In this document: in pieces, positions 33,360 to 41,384 of the stretch | How the letters are laid out: every line of letters starts with the position of its first letter | Position numbering within the stretch: position 1 is the first letter of the stretch | DNA from: Allobosea sp. CS1GBMeth4 | Lineage (GTDB): Bacteria > Pseudomonadota > Alphaproteobacteria > Rhizobiales > Beijerinckiaceae | Assembly: GCF_900185715.1 (NCBI RefSeq) | Contig: NZ_FYAS01000018.1 | Span: 1 to 64,000 of the forward strand | Reading direction: 5' to 3' | DNA: 64,000 nt | The notes under the pieces: generated by a model | Databases searched by the model: none | The model's input: only the letters and a program-made list of their open reading frames with translations | What the model was told of the DNA's origin: nothing | Position numbers and translations under genes: made by a program

Positions 33360-35377
33360 GCCCGCTCCTCCCTGTCGCGTCCGGGCAGACGTACGCGGTC
33401 GGCGGCCGGCAGGAGCCGCGCCGAGTTCGAGATGAAGATCAGCTCCGACGACACATGGATGAAGGCGGCGAGGAGCGGGTTCAGATAGCCGAAGGCGGCC
33501 AGCGCGATGCCGAGGGCGTCGACCGTGATCGTGCCGGAAAAGTTCTGCCAGATCACCAGGCGGGTCCGCCGGGCGATCCGGACCGTCTCGACGAAGCGCT
33601 CGAGGTCGTTGGCGAGCAGCACGATGTCCGCGCTCTCCTTGGCGACGTCGGTGCCAGACCCCATCGCGATGCCGACATTCGCGGCGGTCAGGGCCGGGGC
33701 GTCGTTGATGCCGTCGCCGAGCATCGCGACCCTGGCGCCGGAGGCGACCAGTGCCCGCACCCGTTCCAGCTTCTGCTCGGGCAGCATGCCGGCCTCGACC
33801 GCGTCGATCCCCAGCGCGGCGCCGACGCGCGTGGCGACCTCGGCGTTGTCTCCGGTGAGCAGGAACGTCCGGACCTTCATCGCGTGCAGGGCGCGAATGG
33901 CGGCGGCGGCCTCCGGGCGCACCTCGTCGGCGACGGCGAAGGAGCCGGCATAGAGCCCGTTGACCGCGACGCAGATCTCCGACGAGACGGCATCGCCGGC
34001 GCGGTCGGCAGGGACGTCGATGCCGTCGGCCTGCAGGAGTTTCACGCTGCCGATCAGGATCCGGTCGTCGCCGAGCCGGGCCGCGACGCCGCGCCCGAGG
34101 CTGTAGTCGAAGCTGTCGGGCTCCGGTACCGCGATCCCGCGGGCGCGCGCTTCCGCGACGACTGCCTTGGCGAGCGGATGCTCCGAGCGCAGTTCGGCCG
34201 CGGCCGCAAGCCGCAGCAGCTCCGCCTCCGCGCGGCCGCCGGCCGGATGGATCGCCGTCACCCGGGGCTCGCCGAAGGTCAGCGTCCCCGTCTTGTCGAG
34301 CACGATCATGTCGATCCGGCCGAGGCTCTCGAGGTGCTTTCCACCCTTGACGATGGCGCCGCTGCGCGCCGCGCGTCCGATGCCGCCCAGCACGGCCAGG
34401 GGCGTGCCGGCCGCGACGCCGCAGGCGCCGGCGACGATGATCACCGAGATCGTGTCGCGGATGTCGCCGGTGAGCAGGTATGTCACGATCGCCGCGGCGA
34501 AGGAAAAATAGACGAGATACCCAGCGAGCTGATCGGCGAGGCGCTGAACCGGCGCGCGGGACTGTTCCGCGTTCTCGATCGCGTCGATGATGCGTCCGAA
34601 GCTGGTGTCGCGTCCGATCCGATCGACCTGGATGTCGAGCGCGCCGGACTGGTTGATCGACCCGGCGAAGACGACGTCGCCCTCGCGACGCTTGAGCGGC
34701 ATCGACTCGCCGGTGATCCGCGCCTGGTCGACATAGGATTCCCCGGCTCTGACGACGCCGTCGACGGGAATGTTCTCGCCCGGCGCGACGAGGACCCTGT
34801 CGCCGATCACGATCGTCTCGATCGGGACGACGGCGATCACCCCGTCGCGCCGAACCGTCGCGCGATGCGGCATCACGTCGATCAGATCGGTGATCGCGGC
34901 CCGGCCGCGATCGACTGTCAAATGCTCCAGCTCCTCGGCCACGAGCACGAAGAAGGTGACGACGAGCGCGGTGAAGAATTCCGAGATCGCGGCTGCGGCG
35001 AGAATGGCGATCGCCATGGACAGCTCCATGGTCATCCGCCGTTCCCGGATGTTCTCGATCGCCTCGCGGAAGATCGGCCAGGCGCCGAACAGCAGGCCCG
35101 CCATGCCGACCAGATCCCAGCCGGCGGCCGGGCGGACGAGCTGGAACCAGACCATTGCCGCGGAGACGGCGACCGCGGCGATGCGCAGGACTTCGACGGT
35201 CTCGATCTCATGGCCGTAAAGCGTCAGCGCCCGCGGCAGGTGCCCGCTGAGCCAACCCGGCGCCTGCCCGGCACGGTCCCCCGGACGCGCCGGGCAGGTG
35301 CGATCGAACGGGCGGAAGCAGGTGCAGGGCTGCGCGCTGGCGGGGCAGAGCGGCGCGGTCTCGGTAGCGGTCGTCAT
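33356..35377 (-). CDS. P1B-type heavy-metal ATPase with atypical membrane metal site
   Basis: The 673-residue protein has the P-type parts in order: TGES actuator loop (about 222-225), DKTGTLT phosphorylation site (Asp361), HP motif in SEHPLAKAV and GDGINDAPAL. The N-terminus is short, has no HMA domain, but has five Cys in the first 28 residues. The membrane motif is GAC (317-319) where P1B pumps carry CPC, SPC, TPC or CPH, so even the near-universal Pro is replaced by Ala; only the last Cys remains. It starts the operon with the VIT1-type gene. Metal specificity cannot be read from known motifs; iron or manganese is suggested by the partner and the Irr-like box. Confidence 0.9.
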   Translation of the reverse strand: MTTATETAPLCPASAQPCTCFRPFDRTCPARPGDRAGQAPGWLSGHLPRALTLYGHEIETVEVLRIAAVAVSAAMVWFQLVRPAAGWDLVGMAGLLFGAWPIFREAIENIRERRMTMELSMAIAILAAAAISEFFTALVVTFFVLVAEELEHLTVDRGRAAITDLIDVMPHRATVRRDGVIAVVPIETIVIGDRVLVAPGENIPVDGVVRAGESYVDQARITGESMPLKRREGDVVFAGSINQSGALDIQVDRIGRDTSFGRIIDAIENAEQSRAPVQRLADQLAGYLVYFSFAAAIVTYLLTGDIRDTISVIIVAGACGVAAGTPLAVLGGIGRAARSGAIVKGGKHLESLGRIDMIVLDKTGTLTFGEPRVTAIHPAGGRAEAELLRLAAAAELRSEHPLAKAVVAEARARGIAVPEPDSFDYSLGRGVAARLGDDRILIGSVKLLQADGIDVPADRAGDAVSSEICVAVNGLYAGSFAVADEVRPEAAAAIRALHAMKVRTFLLTGDNAEVATRVGAALGIDAVEAGMLPEQKLERVRALVASGARVAMLGDGINDAPALTAANVGIAMGSGTDVAKESADIVLLANDLERFVETVRIARRTRLVIWQNFSGTITVDALGIALAAFGYLNPLLAAFIHVSSELIFISNSARLLPAADRVRLPGRDREERA

Positions 35378-35427
35378 GACGGAACAGTCCGGTCGAGCGG
35401 AGGCGGTTGGATGAATGTCACAGTTAG

Positions 35428-35444
35428 TTTAGAATTATTCCAAT
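35428..35444. promoter_or_regulatory. Irr/ICE-like box upstream of metal ATPase-VIT1 operon
   Basis: TTTAGAA-TTA-TTCCAAT resembles the alphaproteobacterial Irr box TTTAGAA-N3-TTCTAAA, with one arm perfect and five of seven positions in the other. It lies 51-67 bases upstream of the ATPase start in an AT-rich island within the 141-base gap behind the ferric-reductase-like gene. Irr controls iron-dependent genes such as the VIT-type exporter MbfA in rhizobia. Confidence 0.4.
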
Positions 35445-35518
35445 TACAATCTGGTTTCGAGGCGGTCGACGTCCCTGCCGACGCCGGCGGCCGGAGCGAC
35501 GAAGCCGCAAGCGGGTGC

Positions 35519-36874
35519 CTAGCCCCTCATGGCGAAGAGTTCCTGGTGGAACCGCTCCCGCACCGGCGTCCCGCGGGCGGCGAAATCCGCGCGCAGCGCC
35601 TCGCCGAAGCGTGCCGGGCCGCAGAACCAGATGCTGGCGGCCCGCCATTCCGGCACGGCGGTGCGAATCCGGTCGCCGGTCAGGCGGCCATCCCTGACGT
35701 CGACGAGGATATGCAGACGGATGTTCGCGGCGTCGGCATCCGCCCTCAATTTCGCCAGCGCGGTCTCGTCGACATCGGCGGTCGTGTGGAACAGGTCGAC
35801 CTCCGGCGGCGGCTGGTCCGGATGCGCCGAGCGCTCCCGGGCCAGGTGCTTCATCCGGGCGATGAACGGCGTGATGCCGATGCCCGCGCCGATCCAGATC
35901 TGCCGCGGCCGGCCGTCGTCGAAGTCGAAGCAGCCGTAAGGACCTTCGACCTTGACGTCCTGGCCGACATGCAGCTTCTCCCGCAGCCGGCTGGTGTGGT
36001 CTCCGAGTTCCTTGGCGATGAAGGTGATCCGGCGGTCGTCCTCATGCCAGGCGGAGGCGATGGTGTAGGGATGGGCGCCTTCGCGGGCATCCGAGGTCGC
36101 GAAGGCGAACTGCCCGGGCTTGTGGCCGGGCCAGCCCCGCGGCACCTCGATCTCGACCTCGAGGACGCGCACGCCGGGATAGTGCTTGAGCGAGGCGATC
36201 GTGCCCAGCACCTGCCGGCCGGCACCGACGCGGCGCAGCAGCACGATGACCGCCGCATAGGTTCCCAAGGCCAGGAGCAGCGCCGTCACCACGCCGTGCG
36301 GCGATGTCCAGTCGCGGAAATCGAGCAGGACGACGGCGTGGAACACCAGGGCGGCATAGACGAAGGCGAGCAGGCGATGCGTCTTGAAGAAGAGGTGATA
36401 GGGAAAACGCCGGATCAGCGCGAGCCCGATCAGCAGGACCGCCGCATAGAACGCCCATTCGCCGATGCTCTCCGCCGTGCCGCGCAAGCCCGAGAAGGCG
36501 AGCTCGACCGGATTGTCCAAGGGCGCTCTCGCCCTGCGCACGGGGCGGTCCAGCCAGCCCCAGCCGACCGCCCATTTCGGCCCCTGGCTCCACAGCCAAT
36601 GGATCACCGACAGGACGAGGGCGGCGATGCCCAGCCATCGGTGCAGGCGGTACATCTTGTCCAGCCCGCCCAGCCAGCGCTCCGGCCACCGCGGCCGCAA
36701 CGCCAGGATCATCGCGACGCTCATCGCGCCCATGGCGACGACGCCGCTGTACTGGACCAGGGCGCCGCGCAGGGCGAAGAAGCCCGCCGATCCGAACACG
36801 GTCGGCTCGGCCGCCAGCCACAGGAGGCTCAACAGGAGGAACAACCCCCAGAATGCCTGCTTGATGGTGCGCAT
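35519..36874 (-). CDS. Ferric-reductase-like transmembrane flavoprotein (FRE/NOX type)
   Basis: The 451-residue protein has about six N-terminal membrane helices with the paired His expected for bis-heme ligation (MYRLHRWLGI and IHWLWS; FKTHRLLAF and FHAVVLL), then a cytosolic FAD-binding part (HPYTIAS with GQFAFAT) and an NAD(P)H domain (IWIGAGIGITPFIARMKHL, WFCGPARFGEALR). Such proteins pass electrons from NAD(P)H through heme to the periplasm. It is the last gene of the minus-strand electron-transfer set and has its own FNR-like box within the end of apbE. Confidence 0.9.
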   Translation of the reverse strand: MRTIKQAFWGLFLLLSLLWLAAEPTVFGSAGFFALRGALVQYSGVVAMGAMSVAMILALRPRWPERWLGGLDKMYRLHRWLGIAALVLSVIHWLWSQGPKWAVGWGWLDRPVRRARAPLDNPVELAFSGLRGTAESIGEWAFYAAVLLIGLALIRRFPYHLFFKTHRLLAFVYAALVFHAVVLLDFRDWTSPHGVVTALLLALGTYAAVIVLLRRVGAGRQVLGTIASLKHYPGVRVLEVEIEVPRGWPGHKPGQFAFATSDAREGAHPYTIASAWHEDDRRITFIAKELGDHTSRLREKLHVGQDVKVEGPYGCFDFDDGRPRQIWIGAGIGITPFIARMKHLARERSAHPDQPPPEVDLFHTTADVDETALAKLRADADAANIRLHILVDVRDGRLTGDRIRTAVPEWRAASIWFCGPARFGEALRADFAARGTPVRERFHQELFAMRG

Positions 36875-36908
36875 AGCCGTCGCGAGCCTCCGGGGGAGGG
36901 ATTAAACC

Positions 36909-37949
36909 CTATGCGCTGCGGGGCCTGTCATTGACGGAGGTCAAGTCCGGTCGGCGTGCCGGCTTTCGCGGGCTCGCGGCCGGAGTCGCGGGCGCGGCGC
37001 GGAAGGTCGGGCCGAGCGGAACCTCCAAGAGCGTCCCGCCGGAGCGGCAGATCAACAGCGCGTCGAGACCATGTCTGCGGGCCAGGGCCGCGCCCTTCTC
37101 CGGCCCCAGCACCATCAGCGCCGTCGCCCAGGCGTCGGCATCCATGCAGCTCTCGGCGACGACCGAGACCGAGGCGACCTCATTGTCCGCCGGGCCGCCG
37201 CGCCGGCGGTCCATCGTGTGCGACAGGCGTCGTCCGCCGAGATCGACCCAGTGGCGGTAGTCGCCCGAGGTGGCGACGGCCGCGTCCCGCAGCGCGATCA
37301 CGCCCGCAGGGCTGCGCAGAGCGTAGTCGGGCTTCTCCACGGCCACCAGCCAGGGCGTTGCGCCGGCCTTGAGGCCGCGCGCCTTCAGCTCACCGTCGAG
37401 GCCGACCAGCGCATGCGCGATGCCGAACGCCTCGGCCGTGCGCATCATCTCGTCCACGGCGAAGCCCTTGGCGATGCCCGAGAGGTCGAGAACGGCCGGG
37501 GCGTGCCGGCGCGCGCGCCCTGCCGCCAGGTCGAGTTCCACCACCGCATGGGCGGGCGGCGGGCACTCGGCGAGGGCGGCCCTGATCACCTCCGCATCGG
37601 CCATGCCGCGAGCCGGTCCGAAGCCCCAGGCATGGACCAGGCTTCCCAGGCCGATGTCGAAGGCCCCGTCAGAGGCGCGCCCGATCTCCAGCCCCCGGGC
37701 GAGGACCTGCATGAGTTCGGGCGGCAGCGGCACCCAGGCGCCGGGCGCCGCGGCGTTGAGGCGCATCAGGTCGCTGTCCGGTTTCCAGGTCGACATCTGG
37801 CGGTCGACGCGGTCGACGGTGCCCGCCAGCGCCGCCTCGAGCGCGGCGATGTCGGTCCGCGGCGGCGTGTAGAGCAGCGCCGACCAGCGCGTCCCCATGG
37901 TGGCGCCGCTCAGAGCATGACGGACGAGGTCAGTAGACATCTTCGACAT
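36909..37949 (-). CDS. apbE: FAD:protein FMN transferase (ApbE)
   Basis: The 346-residue protein shows ApbE signatures: GTRWSALLY, LMRLNAAAPGAWVPL, SDGAFDIGLGSLVHAWGFGP, VLDLSGIAKGFAVDEM, GLDGELKARG, SGDYRHWVDLGGRRLSHTMDRR and CMDADAWATALMVLG. It attaches FMN from FAD to a Ser/Thr in target proteins. No clear signal peptide or lipobox is seen, unusual if it acts in the periplasm. The start at 37949 overlaps the preceding reductase gene by 20 bases; ATG 37940 is an alternative. Its probable target is the DUF2271 protein of the same locus. Confidence 0.92.
   Translation of the reverse strand: MSKMSTDLVRHALSGATMGTRWSALLYTPPRTDIAALEAALAGTVDRVDRQMSTWKPDSDLMRLNAAAPGAWVPLPPELMQVLARGLEIGRASDGAFDIGLGSLVHAWGFGPARGMADAEVIRAALAECPPPAHAVVELDLAAGRARRHAPAVLDLSGIAKGFAVDEMMRTAEAFGIAHALVGLDGELKARGLKAGATPWLVAVEKPDYALRSPAGVIALRDAAVATSGDYRHWVDLGGRRLSHTMDRRRGGPADNEVASVSVVAESCMDADAWATALMVLGPEKGAALARRHGLDALLICRSGGTLLEVPLGPTFRAAPATPAASPRKPARRPDLTSVNDRPRSA
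36931..36944 (-). promoter_or_regulatory. FNR/FixK-like box TTGAC-N4-GTCAA before ferric-reductase-like gene
   Basis: TTGACGGAGGTCAA is a perfect inverted repeat with four central bases, located inside the last codons of apbE. On the minus strand a TTTAAT at 36906-36901 could be a -10 element, putting the box at about -43 and leaving a leader of some 20 bases to the start at 36874. This is close to class II activator geometry. Confidence 0.5.
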
Positions 37950-40140
37950 ATCTCCCGCCGGCCCGGAGAGTGGCCGGGCTGATGCCCGTCGGGGCGAGCA
38001 GATCGGCCAGCGCCGCCGTCACGCCCGCGGCCATGTCGCGCCCGCCGCAGACCATGACCTGCGCGCCGCCGGCGACGAGGGCCCGGAGGCGATCGGCATC
38101 GGCGCGCAACCGGTCCTGCACATAGCCGCCCCCCTTGATGCGGGAGAAAGCGGTGGCGAGGCTGGTCATCCGCCCCTGCTTCAGCCATTCGGCGAGCTCG
38201 CGCCCGTAGAGGAAATCGGAAGCCGGGTCGCGCCCGCCGAAATAGAGGTGGATCGGGCGGCCTTCGCGATTGGCGCGGATGAACCCGGCGAGCGGCCCGA
38301 TCCCGGCGCCTGCCCCGATCAGGATCAGCGGCGTTCCGCCATCGGCGGGGCGGAAGGCGGGGTTGGCCTTCACAAAGGCGTCCACGGCATCGCCGGGCCG
38401 GAGACCGTGCAGGAAGCCGGAGCAGAGGCCGCCGGCCTGCTTCCTCACGCAGATCTCGACGAATCCGTCCCTGGTCGAGCTGGCCAGCGAGTAGTAGCGC
38501 GGCACGGCGCAATCCGGCGGCAGGATGCCGAGGAGGTCGCCCGCGGCGAAGCGCGGGAAGCCGCGCCCGGCGAGGCGCGCCAGGAGCGCGCCTTTCGGCA
38601 GGGCGAAGCGCAGCACGCTGGTCGGAGCCTGCACCTCCATGCCGTGGTCGACGCGGCTGACCAGCGTCAGCCGCTGGGTGCGCGGCCGCGCCGGCGCATG
38701 GGCCAGAGCGAGCCTCTCGCCCAGCGCGGCCGCCAGTGCCTCGCCCCAGCGCGCGAACTCCTGCGTCGACTGGCGGTCGATCGTCCCCAGCGGCATCAGG
38801 GCGGGCCATTTCCTTTGCCGCAGGGCCGCCTCCACATCGCGGGCGAACCGGCAGAAATGCGGGAACCGACGGTCCCCGAAGCCGAGGACGGCGACCGGGA
38901 TGGCAGGCGCTTCCGTGATCTCGCCGAGACGCTGCAGGAATGCGCCGGCGCTGGCCGGGGCGGCCCCGTCGCCATGGGTCGCCGCCAGCAGGAGCATGCG
39001 CCGCGCCGCCGGATAGGAGCGCGCGAGATCGTTCATCGCGGCGACGTGAACCTTGTGACCGTTTGCGGTGAGGGCGGCGTGCAGCGTCCGGGCGAAGCCC
39101 CAGGTGCTGCCGCCTTCGCTGCCGACCAGGATCACGGTATCGGCGGCCGCGGCCCGAACATTGCCGGCGAAGCGGGGGCGGACGCGCCTCTGGCGCCACC
39201 ACGCCACGCCACCGCTCACGCCGAGGACCGGCGTGGCGATGGCGCCGAGGCCGAGCAGCAGGCCGAGCCACCAGAGTCCCTGGCCGGTGTGCAGCATATA
39301 GACGAACTCATGGACATGGCGGGCGAACGAATGGTCCTGCCAGGCCAGCACCGCCCCGCTCGCGGGGGCGATATAGCCTTCGCCGGCGGCGGTCGTCAGG
39401 CGAAAGAGGTCGTCCGGATTGTCCGGGTTGGGGAAGCTCAATTCCCGAAGCTGGGCGAGATCGAGTTCGCGCAGCGCCGCGAGCTGCCCGGCCGGCAGGG
39501 CCGGCCAGCTCGTGCTCGCCGCCGGAAAGGCCGGTCCCTGTGACGCGCCGTCGGGGATCATCCCGAACGTCGCCAGTGCGAGGTAGAGCGCGGTCAGTGA
39601 CGACAGGGTGAGGCCGAGAGCGCTCAGCCGGCCGAGATCGGTGTGCAGGCGCCGCAGGCCGTCGCCGCGCACGGGCGCGAGCATCCGCCGCCATCCGCCC
39701 ATGCGCCGGGCCGTCATCTGCAGGCCGGAAAGGGTCAGGGCGAGCATCGCCAACGCCCCCGCCGCCGTCGCAAGGCGGCCGCCCTCTCCGAGGAACAGGG
39801 AGCGATGCAGGTTCGTGGTCCAGCGCTGCAGCGCCGGCGGCGCATAGGGCATGACCGCCTGCCCGCTCGACGGGTCGATCACGCTCGCCGCCGGGCCGTC
39901 GCTTCCGCCGTGGAAGGCGACGATCTTGCCGGAAGGCAGCCGCCGGAGCTCCTCGACATCGGGAATGGCCTGCGTGACCCGCCCGGCCAGATCGGCGACG
40001 CTGACCGCTCCGGCGGGCGGGAGGACCGCCCCGGCCCGGTCCCAGGCCGGCACGATCGAGAGCACCGCGCCACTGACGGCGAGCACCGTCAGCAGGAGCA
40101 GGCCCGAGAGGCCGAGACATGCGTGAATCCGGCGTGCCAT
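37930..40140 (-). CDS. PepSY membrane / flavodoxin / ferredoxin-reductase fusion protein
   Basis: From ATG 40140 the protein has 736 residues. The N-terminal half is a PepSY-associated membrane region (GLSGLLLLTVLAVSGAVLS; LHRSLFLGEGG; HEFVYMLHTGQGLWWLGLLLGL) with several His that may bind heme. It is followed by a flavodoxin-like domain (ILVGSEGGSTWGFA, LLLAATHGDGAAP) and a CysJ-like FAD/NADPH reductase (RYYSLASS, GLCSGFLHGL, ILIGAGAGIGPLAGFIRAN, VMVCGGRDM). Electrons from NADPH can cross the inner membrane to periplasmic acceptors. Downstream it overlaps apbE; upstream is DUF2271, its probable acceptor. Confidence 0.9.
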   Translation of the reverse strand: MARRIHACLGLSGLLLLTVLAVSGAVLSIVPAWDRAGAVLPPAGAVSVADLAGRVTQAIPDVEELRRLPSGKIVAFHGGSDGPAASVIDPSSGQAVMPYAPPALQRWTTNLHRSLFLGEGGRLATAAGALAMLALTLSGLQMTARRMGGWRRMLAPVRGDGLRRLHTDLGRLSALGLTLSSLTALYLALATFGMIPDGASQGPAFPAASTSWPALPAGQLAALRELDLAQLRELSFPNPDNPDDLFRLTTAAGEGYIAPASGAVLAWQDHSFARHVHEFVYMLHTGQGLWWLGLLLGLGAIATPVLGVSGGVAWWRQRRVRPRFAGNVRAAAADTVILVGSEGGSTWGFARTLHAALTANGHKVHVAAMNDLARSYPAARRMLLLAATHGDGAAPASAGAFLQRLGEITEAPAIPVAVLGFGDRRFPHFCRFARDVEAALRQRKWPALMPLGTIDRQSTQEFARWGEALAAALGERLALAHAPARPRTQRLTLVSRVDHGMEVQAPTSVLRFALPKGALLARLAGRGFPRFAAGDLLGILPPDCAVPRYYSLASSTRDGFVEICVRKQAGGLCSGFLHGLRPGDAVDAFVKANPAFRPADGGTPLILIGAGAGIGPLAGFIRANREGRPIHLYFGGRDPASDFLYGRELAEWLKQGRMTSLATAFSRIKGGGYVQDRLRADADRLRALVAGGAQVMVCGGRDMAAGVTAALADLLAPTGISPATLRAGGRYVEDVY

Positions 40141-40162
40141 CGCACCTAGCTCCCCGTCTCGG

Positions 40163-40633
40163 TCACATGCTGTAGGTGAAGGAGCGGACATAGCTGCGGC
40201 CGCGCGCGGGCCGGCCGGCGCCGGCCGCGGTCAGCGGCACCACCACGTCCGAGGGGCTGTCGCGCATGTCTTCCGCCGCCGCGTCGATATGGAGCTTGTA
40301 GCCGGCGTCGAAGAGCGCGTCGGCGAGGTCGAGGGTCACCTTCAGGGTGCGGCCGGCTCCGACGCTGGCGCCGGTGATGCCGCTGATCTCCGCCAGCCGG
40401 CCGCCCGATGCGCGCTCCCAGCCGCTGAGATGGCTGTAATATTTCGACTTCCCGCCCGCGAACCAGAGCGTGCCCTTGTAGGCGCCTCCGGCGTCGGTCA
40501 CGTAGATGGCGAGATAGGCACCGTTCCCGCCATAAGCGTTGAGGGTGGTGGTCAGCGTGACGGGTCGCGCCGCGGCCAGTTCGGGCACCGTCAGCGCCGT
40601 GGACAGGGCAAGGGCGGCAAGAAGCGGTTTCAT
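40163..40633 (-). CDS. DUF2271 secreted protein, candidate flavinylation target
   Basis: The 156-residue product has a signal peptide (LLAALALSTALTVPELAAA) and a DUF2271 body: LAIYVTDAGGAYKGTLWFAGGKSKYYSHLSGW, then ITGASVGAGRTLKVTLDL. The stretch S84-x-x-T-G-A-S90 resembles the ApbE target motif D-x-x-(S/T)-(G/A)-A-(T/S), with Ser at the Asp place and Ser90 as the FMN acceptor. DUF2271 proteins are often encoded with PepSY reductases and ApbE. It lies 22 bases upstream of the PepSY fusion gene (from the chosen start), so one operon is likely. Confidence 0.88.
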   Translation of the reverse strand: MKPLLAALALSTALTVPELAAARPVTLTTTLNAYGGNGAYLAIYVTDAGGAYKGTLWFAGGKSKYYSHLSGWERASGGRLAEISGITGASVGAGRTLKVTLDLADALFDAGYKLHIDAAAEDMRDSPSDVVVPLTAAGAGRPARGRSYVRSFTYSM

Positions 40634-40750
40634 CGTCGTCTCCGGATGCGGTCGTTCACCGGGGCGACGCTGAGCTATCGGGCTGACGCGTTCCTGAAGG
40701 GCCGCGGAAATCTGCTTCAGCTCGCCGTCAGCTTGGGCGGGCCGCGCAAC

Positions 40751-40782
40751 GCAGAACGCCCGCGCGGAGGCGGGCGTTCTGC
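40751..40782 (-). terminator. Perfect 13-bp hairpin between small PepSY and DUF2271 genes
   Basis: GCAGAACGCCCGC (40751-40763) and GCGGGCGTTCTGC (40770-40782) form a perfect stem with a 6-base loop. It is 36 bases after the stop of the small PepSY gene and 118 bases before DUF2271 starts. There is no T-run, so it may be a partial terminator or an mRNA stabiliser that sets different levels for the two genes. Confidence 0.6.
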
Positions 40783-40817
40783 AGCGTCTGCGCTGGCGAT
40801 CGGGCTTGTCGCCGTCC

Positions 40818-41222
40818 TTACTGGATCTCGCCCTTCGGAGCGGTGCCGCTGCCGAACAGCCCGCTCGCGGGCGGCGCCGCGGCCGGGGCGCCGGGCTCCG
40901 GCCGCGCGGTCCCGTCGCGGCGGCGTCCTTCCGAGCGCTCGCCATCGTCGCCCTTGCGCTTGAGGCGGACCACGGCGAGCGAAGCCGGGTCGATCTTCGC
41001 CTTGAACGCGCGGCCGTTCTCGTCCTCGCCCCTGATCTGATAGCAGCCGTCGTCCACTTTCAGCCTGCGCACCGTCCAGCCGCGCGCCTTCGCCATCTCG
41101 GCGACGGCTTCGCGCGGCTGCCACTGGTCCATCGGCGCCTTGCACGCGTCGTCATCGGCCAGGGCCGCGCCGGATGCCAGCGCACCCAGCAGAACGGCGG
41201 CGACCAGAGCCATCCTCGTCAT
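40818..41222 (-). CDS. Small secreted PepSY-domain protein
   Basis: The 134-residue protein has a signal peptide (MALVAAVLLGALASGAALA) and a single PepSY domain (WQPREAVAEMAKARGWTVRRLKVDDGCYQIRGEDENGRAFKAKIDPASLAVV) with two Cys, followed by a charged and Pro/Ala-rich tail. Such proteins are common next to two-component systems and cytochrome or ferric-reductase genes; the role is unknown. AGGAG lies seven bases before the ATG at 41222. It is divergent from the response regulator gene and is the first gene of the minus-strand electron-transfer operon. Confidence 0.88.
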   Translation of the reverse strand: MTRMALVAAVLLGALASGAALADDDACKAPMDQWQPREAVAEMAKARGWTVRRLKVDDGCYQIRGEDENGRAFKAKIDPASLAVVRLKRKGDDGERSEGRRRDGTARPEPGAPAAAPPASGLFGSGTAPKGEIQ

Positions 41223-41298
41223 GTCCCGCTCCTGTTCGAACTCTTCGCGTATAGCTCTGGGCCCCATTCCTGACGCAGAGCTGAAGGCGCGGCGGTTC

Positions 41299-41312
41299 TT
41301 GCTTCAGGTCAA
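41299..41312. promoter_or_regulatory. FixK/FNR-like box TTGC-N6-TCAA in the divergent promoter region
   Basis: TTGCTTCAGGTCAA fits TTG(A/C)-N6-(T/G)CAA and lies in the 162-base gap between the small PepSY gene (start 41222) and the response regulator gene (start 41385), about 80 bases from each start codon. It could serve either promoter. Confidence 0.35.
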
Positions 41313-41384
41313 TGTCAGCTTCCCGCCCGAGATTATTGAGCGAGGCGGCGTGCCGGTGGGCGGACGGCCGGCGAGAGCGAGACG

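Noticed and set aside
33455-36934. 1159-codon open frame on the plus strand opposite the P-type ATPase and ferric-reductase-like genes
   Set aside because: It is an antisense shadow caused by high GC at third positions; the product is Asp/Arg/Gly-rich with no domain, and the minus-strand genes have full family motifs.
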